This document shows positions 15,552 to 23,330 of a stretch of 39,574 bases of DNA, piece after piece. A program made the translations under genes and the position numbers. The stretch's first letter is position 1. Each line of letters starts with the position of its first letter. The stretch is from an uncultured Lachnospiraceae bacterium (GTDB taxonomy: Bacteria > Bacillota > Clostridia > Lachnospirales > Lachnospiraceae), in the NCBI GenBank assembly GCA_910588895.1, contig CAJUSS010000013.1, positions 1 to 39,574 on the forward strand, read 5' to 3'. The notes under the pieces are model-generated. The model saw only the letters and a list, made by a program, of their open reading frames with translations, was not told where the DNA came from and made no database searches.

Positions 15552-16216
15552 GATATCTGATAGTAGCGGCGCATCCAGATGATGAAGCACTCGGAGCCGG
15601 GGCTATGATACATAATGCTGCCAAGAACGGGTCTGAAGTATATGTCTGTCTCCTCAGCCATTGGAGCCCGACCAGGGATGATGACCTGAGCGAGGGGATA
15701 AGAAAAAGCCATCGTATCCTAGGTGTCAGGAAGGCATATATTGGGGGATTTGGATGCATGAGGTTCAAGGATGCGGATCACCACGAGATCGTGAGGTTCA
15801 TTGAGGCGTGCATCAAAGACTGCCAGCCGGAGGTCCTTATCACACACCATCCCGCAGATATCCATATCGACCACTGGGTCGCTTCGGAGTGTTGTATGGA
15901 GGCGGCAAAGCTCCCACAGCGGCAGACGGTGGACATTCCGGAGATACGTAGGCTCATGTATATGGAGGTCCCTTCTTCTACCGACTGGAGCATCAGCACG
16001 GCAAACGGGGTGTTCGTTCCAAACCTGTTCATCAGCGTCGAGCCGGAAGATATGGCTGCAAAGATCGATGCGGTCGGGGTGTACAAGGATGTCATACGGA
16101 GCCGCCCGCACCCGCGCTGTAAGGAGGCGCTGGAGGCCGCTGGGATTGTGAGAGGGAGCCAGTGCGGGAAGATGTACGCTGAAGCATTCCAGCTTGTCTT
16201 TGGATCGGGGGTGTGA
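15548..16216 (+). CDS. PIG-L family de-N-acetylase
   Basis: The protein has 222 residues, typical of the family. PIG-L/LmbE enzymes are zinc-dependent and remove an acetyl group from GlcNAc-type amino sugars. The diagnostic AAHPDDEALGAGA (His9, Asp11, Asp12) and THHPADIHIDHW (His106, Asp108, His109) are intact, so the enzyme should be active. The start overlaps the ParB-like stop by four bases, and its stop overlaps the WbqC-like start. In this operon it may trim a sugar attached by the glycosyltransferase. The substrate (DNA-bound sugar, nucleotide sugar or cell-wall glycan) cannot be told from sequence. Confidence 0.92.
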   Translation: MRYLIVAAHPDDEALGAGAMIHNAAKNGSEVYVCLLSHWSPTRDDDLSEGIRKSHRILGVRKAYIGGFGCMRFKDADHHEIVRFIEACIKDCQPEVLITHHPADIHIDHWVASECCMEAAKLPQRQTVDIPEIRRLMYMEVPSSTDWSISTANGVFVPNLFISVEPEDMAAKIDAVGVYKDVIRSRPHPRCKEALEAAGIVRGSQCGKMYAEAFQLVFGSGV

Positions 16217-16923
16217 TGATGAAGGTCATTTCCATCCACCAGCCGTGCTATATACCCTATCTGGGGATATTCTACAAGATATGGCAGTCTGATGAGTTTG
16301 TGTTCCTTGACGATGTGCAATATTCAAACGGATATGTGTTCGACTGGAACCGGATAAAGACACCGCAGGGAGAATGCCGGCTGAAGGTGCCTACGGCAAG
16401 GATCTTCGGCCAGAAGCTGACAGAAGTTGTACCAAAGGATTTTTTGAACTGGAAAGACAAGCACTTGAAAACGATACGGATGAGCTATAAGAAGGCCCCG
16501 CATTTCAGCGAGGTCTTTTCTGACTTCTCTGACTGCATTTTATCGGAATATGGCAGTCTGGCAGAACTGAACATGGCTACGATGGAGCTGCTCATCGACA
16601 AGTTTGGTTGGAAGATCCCCATTCGGAAGTCATCCGATATTGGATTGAAGGTCATGGGTGAAGCCAGGGTCATCGAGATTGTACGGCGAGTTGGAGGGGA
16701 CACATACCTGTCCGGTATCGGCGGAAGAGACTACCAGGACGAGAGGCATTTTGCGGATGCCCACATAAAGCTGCTGTATTCAGATTTCAGGCCGTTGGAG
16801 TACCGGCAACGATGGGGGGACTTCCTCCCTAACCTGTCCGTCCTGGACTATTGTATGAACGAGGGCTATGATGATATCGACAGCTTTTTCAAGCGGACGA
16901 AGGAGGTGCCTTTGGATGGATGA
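16216..16923 (+). CDS. WbqC-like family protein
   Basis: The protein has 235 residues. The N-terminus VISIHQPCYIPYLGIFYKI, followed by EFVFLDDVQYSNG and NRIKTPQGE, is the WbqC signature; NWKDKHLKTIRMSY fits the next conserved block. WbqC-like proteins occur in O-antigen and other glycan clusters and are suspected acyl- or amino-transferring enzymes on sugars. The ATG overlaps the PIG-L stop (TGATG). With a deacetylase before it and a glycosyltransferase after it, it probably acts on a freed amino group of the same sugar. That order of reactions is inference. Confidence 0.88.
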   Translation: MMKVISIHQPCYIPYLGIFYKIWQSDEFVFLDDVQYSNGYVFDWNRIKTPQGECRLKVPTARIFGQKLTEVVPKDFLNWKDKHLKTIRMSYKKAPHFSEVFSDFSDCILSEYGSLAELNMATMELLIDKFGWKIPIRKSSDIGLKVMGEARVIEIVRRVGGDTYLSGIGGRDYQDERHFADAHIKLLYSDFRPLEYRQRWGDFLPNLSVLDYCMNEGYDDIDSFFKRTKEVPLDG

Positions 16924-17638
16924 AAATAGAGATCTCAGCCTTGGCATCTATGTCCAGTCGTACCATCGGTATGACAATATACTCACCCAGGATCTTCTTG
17001 AGAGATGTACGTATGTTGTCCGGGAGAGCGAGGGAGAGGCATATCACAGAGCCGGCGTCCAAAATGTATGGTCAGTGCCAGATGGGGAGATTGACAATGC
17101 CATAAAGACCTACTGGTGGATCGTTGACCATGCCCCTGAAGATATCATATTTGTGGCCGATGATGACATCGAGGATGTCATGTACCGCATAGATGATACC
17201 ACGCGGCTCAACAAAGATAAAGAGATCATCATGGCGGAGGTCGAAAGGGTAGCGCAGTTGATGGTCGATTTGGATATCGGCTATGCCTGCATTGATGCGA
17301 CGGGGATCCCATACGGGTACGATAGAGAGTTCGCCTTCAAAGGCACATCCGGTTCGATGAAATGGGTGTATAAGAAAGCCCTAAAGGCAAGGCCTGATGA
17401 GCGGTGCAAGTATAACTATGATTTAGACCTCGTGCTCCAGGAGCTGATGCTGAACCGCATCATCCTAAAGCCCAGGTATATCATCGGCAGGGACCATCAG
17501 GATACCAATGCCGGTGGCGACAGCTCAAAATTACGCCAGGACCAGATAGACAGCATCGAGAACATGAAGCGGAAGTGGGGGAAGTATTTCAAGTACAATT
17601 ACAAGAAGAATAAGCCACTTATCAATGTCCACAGATAG
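16916..17638 (+). CDS. GT-A-type glycosyltransferase, TAGT-like
   Basis: The protein has 240 residues. It opens with LGIYVQSYHRYDNILTQDLL, has a tyrosine- and glutamate-rich turn (VVRESEGEAYHRAG), then IIFVADDDIEDV with Asp82-Asp83-Asp84 as the metal- and nucleotide-sugar-binding DxD. The layout recalls the phage glycosyltransferases found with TET dioxygenases in DNA-base hypermodification loci, although no TET gene is here. AGGAGG at 16901-16906 sets ATG 16916, 8 bp inside the WbqC-like gene. Alternative role: glycosylation of a host surface polymer. The donor sugar is unknown. Confidence 0.78.
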   Translation: MDENRDLSLGIYVQSYHRYDNILTQDLLERCTYVVRESEGEAYHRAGVQNVWSVPDGEIDNAIKTYWWIVDHAPEDIIFVADDDIEDVMYRIDDTTRLNKDKEIIMAEVERVAQLMVDLDIGYACIDATGIPYGYDREFAFKGTSGSMKWVYKKALKARPDERCKYNYDLDLVLQELMLNRIILKPRYIIGRDHQDTNAGGDSSKLRQDQIDSIENMKRKWGKYFKYNYKKNKPLINVHR

Positions 17639-17676
17639 ATGACACCGATCTTATCCGGTAAAAAGCCACTCTCCAT

Positions 17677-17704
17677 TTGACAACGGTGGTGGAGGTGCTA
17701 CGAT
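17677..17704 (+). promoter_or_regulatory. Cargo promoter element, copy 1
   Basis: TTGACA at 17677-17682, a 16-bp spacer ending GGAGGTGC, then TACGAT at 17699-17704, with further TACG steps downstream (ACGGAGTACG). It drives the gene at 17749. The spacer and downstream bases are shared with copies at 18437 and 24947, well beyond what sigma factor alone needs, suggesting an overlapping operator. The TTGACA is in frame with the downstream gene and could be mistaken for a start codon. Confidence 0.75.
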
Positions 17705-17748
17705 ACGGAGTACGCCAAAATAATACCGATCAGAAAGGAGATCTTGAT

Positions 17749-18408
17749 ATGGCTTATAATCTAGTGACTAAGAACGGTCACAATATGTACGACATGGCAT
17801 CGATGATGCAGAAGGCGATCCGGCGGAGCAACCCGAATCTTGCAGGTTACGCCGCCTATGAGCTGTTCGGGAGTTTCCACACCTATATGTGGAAGCGGCT
17901 GGTAGTCGTATCGGCGGAGGACTGCTACGGGATCATGACTAAGGAGGTCATCGCTCTGAAGCTGGCAGATGACTTTTGTAACAAAGGCAGGAAGGGATAT
18001 GACAAAGATCCCTTGTTCGCGGCAAAGGCGATCACATTACTGTGCTTGGCCCGGAAGAACCGGGATGCCTGCTATGTTGCCTGCAACTTCATGCTCCCGG
18101 ACAGGACCCTCGACGAAAGCGAGATAGAGCATGTTGATATCACCAAATGCCGCCTTGGAGTGGAAGGGATACCGGACTGGGTGTTCGATGTCCATACACT
18201 CACTGGCAAGCGCAAAGGAAAGACGGACCTGGATATGACTATCGAGGAGCAGGCAGCGCTGGAACCGAAGCAGCTCTCCCTGTTCGATGACTGCTCATGG
18301 GAGAATTACTACACATGGGCGAGGGATCAGGGGAAGGTCGGGAACAAAGAATGGGACGATTTCCAAAGGTTCAAGGAGGGGAAGAAGCTGGAGCCGGACC
18401 ACTATTAA
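17749..18408 (+). CDS. MgsA/RarA C-terminal-like protein without ATPase domain
   Basis: The protein has 219 residues. The N-terminal MYDMASMMQKAIRRSN, then WKRLVVVSAEDCYGIM, and FAAKAITLLCLARKNRDACY match the style of the MgsA/RarA C-terminal helical region, which binds at replication forks. There is no Walker box, so it would be a stand-alone C-terminal domain. The tail from about 165 is charged (LDMTIEEQAALEPKQLSLFDD). The ATG at 17749 follows AAAGGAG; the in-frame TTG at 17677 is the promoter -35. The family assignment is by visual resemblance only. Confidence 0.6.
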   Translation: MAYNLVTKNGHNMYDMASMMQKAIRRSNPNLAGYAAYELFGSFHTYMWKRLVVVSAEDCYGIMTKEVIALKLADDFCNKGRKGYDKDPLFAAKAITLLCLARKNRDACYVACNFMLPDRTLDESEIEHVDITKCRLGVEGIPDWVFDVHTLTGKRKGKTDLDMTIEEQAALEPKQLSLFDDCSWENYYTWARDQGKVGNKEWDDFQRFKEGKKLEPDHY

Positions 18409-18436
18409 AAAATCAGTGATTTCTCTGAAAAAACTA

Positions 18437-18464
18437 TTGACACCCAGGACGCAGGTGCTACGCT
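18437..18464 (+). promoter_or_regulatory. Cargo promoter element, copy 2
   Basis: TTGACA at 18437-18442, a 16-bp spacer ending GCAGGTGC, then TACGCT at 18459-18464, followed by ACGCGTACGATAAAA. It lies 29 bp after the preceding stop and 36 bp before a 43-codon gene. The -10 differs from the other copies by one base (C for A), which would make it weaker. Confidence 0.72.
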
Positions 18465-18500
18465 ACGCGTACGATAAAAAATAAATCGGAGGTAGCAGAG

Positions 18501-18632
18501 ATGACATTAGCTGATAAGTATGAGATGATCATTAACAACGATGAAGCGAAGAAAGACGCAGAAGAATTGTTCGAAGAAATCCGTTCTTATGTGAGGACTA
18601 TCGAGTGGATTTGGCATAAGTATTTCGCATAA
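18501..18632 (+). CDS. 43-residue acidic micro-protein
   Basis: ATG 18501 follows CGGAGG at 18487-18492 and the copy-2 promoter. The frame encodes MTLADKYEMIINNDEAKKD and so on, ending WIWHKYFA. The whole chain is predicted helical and amphipathic, acidic in the middle with an aromatic C-terminus (IEWIWHKYF). The dedicated promoter plus a good ribosome-binding site argue that it is expressed. It could be a regulator, an antitoxin-like peptide or an inhibitor; nothing in the sequence decides between these. Confidence 0.65.
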   Translation: MTLADKYEMIINNDEAKKDAEELFEEIRSYVRTIEWIWHKYFA

Positions 18633-18662
18633 ACGTCTGAAAGGTTGATAGGAGGTCACGAT

Positions 18663-18914
18663 ATGGTGGTTAGGGATGGGAAGCTGGTAAAGCAGTCCGA
18701 CGTTGTAAGGGAGGCGGTAAGAGCCGGGGAGTGGAAGAAGGCTCTACGGATCGCAAAGGACTTCCGGATCAATGTAACGAAGGCACAGAGGGAGGTCATG
18801 GCTAGAGCGTATGAGTGTATGGTCCATCCTGATTTCTACAGGCAGATAGGCACGGACATCCCGAGAGCGATAGCGCAGGGGAAAGAGGTAGTCAGCTGTC
18901 TGTATGGGGCGTGA
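18663..18914 (+). CDS. Hypothetical helical phage protein (83 aa)
   Basis: ATG 18663 is chosen because TAGGAGG at 18649-18655 precedes it; an upstream in-frame ATG at 18645 would lie before that site. The sequence VVREAVRAGEWKKALRIAKDFR, then ARAYECMVHPDFYRQIG, resembles a small helical family common in clostridial phages near terminase or regulatory genes. No catalytic or metal motif. It probably shares the copy-2 transcript. A strong hairpin follows at 18947. Confidence 0.68.
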   Translation: MVVRDGKLVKQSDVVREAVRAGEWKKALRIAKDFRINVTKAQREVMARAYECMVHPDFYRQIGTDIPRAIAQGKEVVSCLYGA

Positions 18915-18946
18915 GCCGCCTGGAAAGGATAGATGGATAAAATACC

Positions 18947-18994
18947 AAAGAGGATCCGTTAAAAGCCAGCGCGAGGCTATAATGGATCCTCTTT
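18947..18994. terminator. Long hairpin between cargo block and terminase
   Basis: AAAGAGGATCC (18947-18957) and GGATCCTCTTT (18984-18994) form a perfect 11-bp stem, with an inner AGCC/GGCT stem at 18964-18967 and 18975-18978. The 3' arm ends in CTTT, a short T-run, so it may terminate the cargo transcript in either direction. It begins 32 bases after the upstream stop and ends 27 bases before the terminase GTG. It could also be a packaging-related element; no repeat of it was seen elsewhere. Confidence 0.6.
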
Positions 18995-19021
18995 GCGTGT
19001 CATAAAGGTGGTGAGACAGAT

Positions 19022-20785
19022 GTGGCGCAGAAAGACTTAAAGCCGGTGCGAACCAAAGAAGAAGCAAAGGCCAGGGGAAGGAATGGCGGGATAAAGTCTG
19101 GGGAGGCCAGAAGGGCCAAAAAAACTATGCGCGAGACAGCCAAAGCCCTAATGGCCATGGAGGTAGTCGGAGACAGGAATAAGCAGAACCTCGAAGCGTT
19201 TGGTATAAAGAAAGGCGATCAGAACTACCAGACTGCGGTCGTCGTACGGCTCCTGCAGAAGGCTTTGGTCGAAGGTGACACATCTGCCATCCGGCTGATC
19301 GGAGAGCTCACCGGCGATATCGACCGTTTTGGCGTTGTTGGCGATGAAGGGCCAGGGCTTGTGCAGCTGGAGTATCCGAGCATAAACCTTCCGAGCAACG
19401 GCAGGGATAGGAGGAATGCGAACGAGCTGGCACCGCAGGCAGGACCCCAGACCATGTTCATGGCCTCCGCTGCAGATATCGTGATCTATGGTGGCGCCGC
19501 TGGCGGGGGGAAGACCTATGCATTGCTCCTTGAAGCGCTGCGCCATAAGGATGTCAAAGGGTTTGGCGGCGTGATATTCCGCCACAATTATAACCAGATC
19601 ACAGCAGAAGGCGGTCTTTGGGATGCCAGCCAGAAGATATTCAACCAGGTACCGGACGCGCACTCCAGGAAGTCTCCCAAGCTGCACTGGCGTTTTGATG
19701 GGGGAGCGAAGCTGAATTTTGCCCATATCGAGAGAGATGAAGATCTGAAGTCATGGCAGGGTACGGAGATCGCGTACATCGGTTTTGACGAGCTTACGCA
19801 TTTCACCAAGCATCAGTTCTTGTATATGCTGTCCCGTAACAGGACCACGTGCGGCATCAGGCCGTATGTCCGATGCACCTGTAACCCTGATGCCGATTCG
19901 TGGGTGGCTGATTTTGTCTCCTGGTGGATAGACCAGAAGACCGGATATCCGATACCTGAGAGGAGCGGGCTGGTCAGATGGATGTGCATGCTGAATGACA
20001 CGATCTATTTCGGAGACACGCCCGAGGAGCTTGAGGAAAGATACCAGGTCAATGCGTCGGACTGCAAGAGCGTGACGTTCATCGCCAGCCGCCTAGAAGA
20101 CAATAAGATCCTGATGGAGAACGACCCTGGATATATGGCGAACCTGAAGGCCCTGGCAGAGGTCGATATGGAAAGGCTGCTAAAAGGCAACTGGAAGATC
20201 AAGGCTGCCGCCGGGAAGTTCTTCCTGAGGACACAGGTGGAGCTGATCGAAAAGCTCCCGGATGATATCGTCATGTGGTGCAGGGCGTGGGACCTTGCTG
20301 CAACGGATGAAGACGAAGATGGCAATGCGGACTATACGGCAGGCGTCCTCATGGGATTGCGGAAGACAGGGACGGTCGTGGTAGCGGATGTCATCAACCA
20401 GCGGATCAAAGCCGGGGATGTTGAGAAGCTTGTGTACAGCACATCGGTCATCGACCGGAATAAGTACGGCTTCATGTACGTCATAAGAGTGCCGCAGGAC
20501 CCGGGCCAGGCTGGGAAGGTGCTGGCAGGACAGTATGTCAGGTTGCTGTCCGGGTTCAACATCAAGACGCTCCCGGTCAGCGGGAGCAAAGAGCTGAGAG
20601 CCACCCCATTAGCGACCCAATGGCAGAACGGCAATGTCGAGGTCCTTCTCGGGGAATGGAACGAGGCTTATTTTTCTCAGCTAGAATCATTTCCAGAATC
20701 GAAGCATGATGATATGGTCGATGGAAGCTCGGACGCTTTTACTGAACTGATCTTCGGTGGATTTGATCTCGATCCGCTGTTGTAA
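19022..20785 (+). CDS. terL: Terminase large subunit with TerS-like N-terminal extension
   Basis: The protein has 587 residues, about 100-150 longer than many TerL. Residues 140-390 hold the packaging ATPase: Walker A IYGGAAGGGKTY (GKT at 163-165) and Walker B IAYIGFDELTHF. The C-terminal nuclease has WDLAATDEDEDGNADYTAG (first Asp) and KHDDMVDGSSDAF (last Asp). The first ~105 residues (AKARGRNGGIKSGEARRAKK and ETAKALMAMEV) resemble the small terminase-like proteins that usually stand alone upstream. No separate terS is visible before it. The GTG start at 19022 is the only one with a ribosome-binding region (AAAGGTGGTGAG). Confidence 0.92.
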   Translation: MAQKDLKPVRTKEEAKARGRNGGIKSGEARRAKKTMRETAKALMAMEVVGDRNKQNLEAFGIKKGDQNYQTAVVVRLLQKALVEGDTSAIRLIGELTGDIDRFGVVGDEGPGLVQLEYPSINLPSNGRDRRNANELAPQAGPQTMFMASAADIVIYGGAAGGGKTYALLLEALRHKDVKGFGGVIFRHNYNQITAEGGLWDASQKIFNQVPDAHSRKSPKLHWRFDGGAKLNFAHIERDEDLKSWQGTEIAYIGFDELTHFTKHQFLYMLSRNRTTCGIRPYVRCTCNPDADSWVADFVSWWIDQKTGYPIPERSGLVRWMCMLNDTIYFGDTPEELEERYQVNASDCKSVTFIASRLEDNKILMENDPGYMANLKALAEVDMERLLKGNWKIKAAAGKFFLRTQVELIEKLPDDIVMWCRAWDLAATDEDEDGNADYTAGVLMGLRKTGTVVVADVINQRIKAGDVEKLVYSTSVIDRNKYGFMYVIRVPQDPGQAGKVLAGQYVRLLSGFNIKTLPVSGSKELRATPLATQWQNGNVEVLLGEWNEAYFSQLESFPESKHDDMVDGSSDAFTELIFGGFDLDPLL

Positions 20786-20843
20786 AAAAGATTGATGGGT
20801 AGCATCTGGCTGCTCTTTTTATTTTTGGAAGGAGGGAGAGAGA

Positions 20844-23330
20844 TTGGACGACCATAAAGCGGATCTTGATACGTTCCTGGAGCAGCAAAGAGGAGCAGCT
20901 ATCATCGAAGGCACCCATGGAGATATCCGGCATGATGGCTATACCAATATCCTCAACCGGTACGGCACGATCCAGGATAATTCCACGGCGTATCAGTATG
21001 CCGCAGAGCCATTTGCCGATGACCTGGAGTTGACGCGGCTGTATGAAGGGAACGGTCTCTTCACGAAGATCATCGACCGGCCGGCGGAAGAGGCTGTAAA
21101 GCATGGCCTGGACGTGGATTTTGGCGACGAGGAGATCTCGGAGTACATAGAAAGCAAGATGGATGACCTGGAGTACGAGGATAAGTTCGCCACAGCTGAG
21201 AAATGGGCAAGGCTGTATGGTGGCTCCATCATCGTCATGCTGGCCGATGACGGCAGAGGGCTTGAGGAACCCCTCGACATGTCCGCTGTCAGGAGCATCG
21301 AGGAGCTCCGGGTGTTCGAGCGGTCCATCGTGCAGCCGGATTACACTTCTCTGTACCGCTCCTGCCACATCGACCCCAAGAGGTCGGATAAGGCGTTCGG
21401 GGAGCCAGAGTATTATCAGGTGACCAGTCAGTATGGATATTTTACCGTACATCGGTCGAGATGCCTGGTGTTCAGGAATGGCAGGCTCCCGGAGCAGACC
21501 ACCAATTCCATCTATCGGTATTGGGGGATCCCGGAGTATGTCAAGATCAAGAGGGCGCTGCGGGAGTGCATCACCTCCCACGAAGATGGCGTGAAGCTTC
21601 TGGAACGCTCTGTCCAGGCCATCTACAAGATGAAGAACCTGGCTAACATGCTCGCCACACTTGATGGGGAGGACAAGGTGCTGAGGCGGCTCCAGGTCAT
21701 CGACATGGCCCGAGGGATCTTGAACTCCATGGCCATCGGTGCGGACGGTGAGGACTATGACTTTAAGACCCTGCAGATGGCCGGAGTGAAGGATGTCCTG
21801 GATGCCACCTGCAACATGCTCTCCGCGGTCACGAACATACCGCAGACGATCCTGTTCGGCCGGTCCCCCGCGGGGATGAACGCAACGGGCGAGAGCGATA
21901 TGGAGAATTTCTACAATATGGTGGAGAACATCCAGAAGCAGAACATGAAGAAGAACACACGGACCGTCATCGACCTGATCATCCGGCAGGGCATCCTGGA
22001 TGGCGAGATAGCGGAGGCGCCGAAGTATAAGGTCAAGTTCAAAGCGCTGTGGTCCCTGTCGGAAGCGGAACAGGCGGCGGTCGACCAGACCAAGGCGCAG
22101 ACCCAGTACACCAAAGCGCAGACAGCGCAGATCTATATGGACAGCAGTGTCATCGATCCTTCAGAGGTCAGGAAGTCCCTGGCGGCCGAAGGCGATATGG
22201 AGATTGAAGAGATCCTTTCCGGGGAGAGTGATGGCCTGGACATCCCGGATGACACGTTCGATGTACCGGCTCTCGCATCCGAGGTCATCCATATCAGCGA
22301 TACCAGCGAGAAAGAAGATGCGGGAAAAGATGATGTGGTCATCAGCATAAGGGGGACCGGGGAAAGTCATGGACCAGATGAAAAGCTCTGCATCACCGGG
22401 ATTGGCCCGCAAGGAGATGGGAAGGTGGTCCGGATATCTATGGATAACGGGCGCAAGAGAACAGGGGCCGACGGAGAAGGGATTCCGGCAGCCGCAGTCC
22501 TCATCATCAATGATGGACGGTTTTTATGTGCATCCAGGAGCGACGGGGAAGGCATCTGCGGACCGGGAGGCCATGTTGAGGCAGGGGAGGCACCGGAGGA
22601 GGCTGCTTCCAGAGAGGCCGTGGAGGAGTTTGACATCATCCCTCATAACTTAATACCTATAGGAGTTTACAAAGGCTCCCCTGGGCTATACTTGCCTTCT
22701 ATGGTGTATTTCACGGACCAGTTCACCGGAACGCCAAAGGCAGACGGGGATGAGATGCTGGATGCTAGGTGGCTGACATTGCAGGAGCTGGAAAATGAGA
22801 GGCTCTTCCCTCCGTTCGAGGCATCGGTCAAAATGCTGATAAATTTATTGACTGGCGGAAATGGAGATGTTATGATAACATCAGAAATGGATGGAGGTCC
22901 TGGGAGCGGGAACTTCGGACATGGTGGGAGGCCTGGTAAAACAGGAGGTTCCTTGCCGAAGGCAGGTTCAGGAGCTATAAGCAAAGCGCTCTCTGACGGG
23001 AAGATCAGCACCAAGCTCGATGGGGCAAAGCAGAGCAAGCATAGAAAGGGCTCTGACAGATATAATAAAGCTGTCAATTCTGGAAGTCATGTAAGCACTA
23101 TCGATATCGGAGATAAAGAGCTTCAAGGCCTGATAAAGAGATCTGCTGGCACAGGGACTGGATACAGCAATGGAAGGCAGTTTAAAGAAACTATAGATGC
23201 AGGAAAAACGATCGGCACTTATGCAGATGTAAATGGCGGATACCATAAAACCAGCAGGATCACAATACACTATAGCAAGACAGGTTGCCATGCAGTCCCT
23301 GCACGGCCAAAGGATCGAGGTGCTACATGA
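20844..23330 (+). CDS. Portal protein fused to NUDIX and Ntox50-like toxin domain
   Basis: The protein has 828 residues, roughly double a usual portal. Residues 20-440 are a DUF1073-type portal (the family often labelled Acb1-like): GLFTKIIDRPAEEAVKHG, SLYRSCHIDPKRSD, LFGRSPAGMNATGESD. Residues about 547-665 are a NUDIX hydrolase with GGHVEAGEAPEEAASREAVEEF (first Gly at about 575). A linker GPGSGNFGHGGRPGK lies at about 685. Residues about 728-828 resemble polymorphic toxin type 50: KQSKHRKGSDRYNK, KELQGLIKRSAGTGTG, RITIHYSKTGCHAVPARPKD. The TTG start follows GGAAGGAGGG. Base composition becomes more A+T-rich after about 22840. The next gene overlaps its stop. Confidence 0.88.
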   Translation: MDDHKADLDTFLEQQRGAAIIEGTHGDIRHDGYTNILNRYGTIQDNSTAYQYAAEPFADDLELTRLYEGNGLFTKIIDRPAEEAVKHGLDVDFGDEEISEYIESKMDDLEYEDKFATAEKWARLYGGSIIVMLADDGRGLEEPLDMSAVRSIEELRVFERSIVQPDYTSLYRSCHIDPKRSDKAFGEPEYYQVTSQYGYFTVHRSRCLVFRNGRLPEQTTNSIYRYWGIPEYVKIKRALRECITSHEDGVKLLERSVQAIYKMKNLANMLATLDGEDKVLRRLQVIDMARGILNSMAIGADGEDYDFKTLQMAGVKDVLDATCNMLSAVTNIPQTILFGRSPAGMNATGESDMENFYNMVENIQKQNMKKNTRTVIDLIIRQGILDGEIAEAPKYKVKFKALWSLSEAEQAAVDQTKAQTQYTKAQTAQIYMDSSVIDPSEVRKSLAAEGDMEIEEILSGESDGLDIPDDTFDVPALASEVIHISDTSEKEDAGKDDVVISIRGTGESHGPDEKLCITGIGPQGDGKVVRISMDNGRKRTGADGEGIPAAAVLIINDGRFLCASRSDGEGICGPGGHVEAGEAPEEAASREAVEEFDIIPHNLIPIGVYKGSPGLYLPSMVYFTDQFTGTPKADGDEMLDARWLTLQELENERLFPPFEASVKMLINLLTGGNGDVMITSEMDGGPGSGNFGHGGRPGKTGGSLPKAGSGAISKALSDGKISTKLDGAKQSKHRKGSDRYNKAVNSGSHVSTIDIGDKELQGLIKRSAGTGTGYSNGRQFKETIDAGKTIGTYADVNGGYHKTSRITIHYSKTGCHAVPARPKDRGAT
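22848..22876 (+). promoter_or_regulatory. Possible internal promoter ahead of the toxin domain
   Basis: TTGACT (22848-22853), a 17-bp spacer and TATGAT (22871-22876) lie inside the portal gene exactly where the NUDIX domain ends. A transcript from here would cover the linker, toxin domain and the two small downstream genes. It could keep the putative immunity genes on when late genes are off. It might be fortuitous, as the region also encodes protein. Confidence 0.45.

Noticed and set aside
17677..17748. In-frame TTG start giving a 24-residue longer RarA-like protein
   Set aside because: The TTG is the -35 of the repeated cargo promoter; AAAGGAG lies before ATG 17749.
20801..20820. AGCA/TGCT hairpin with T-run after terL
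   Set aside because: Only a 4-bp stem; too weak to call a terminator despite the T-rich tail.
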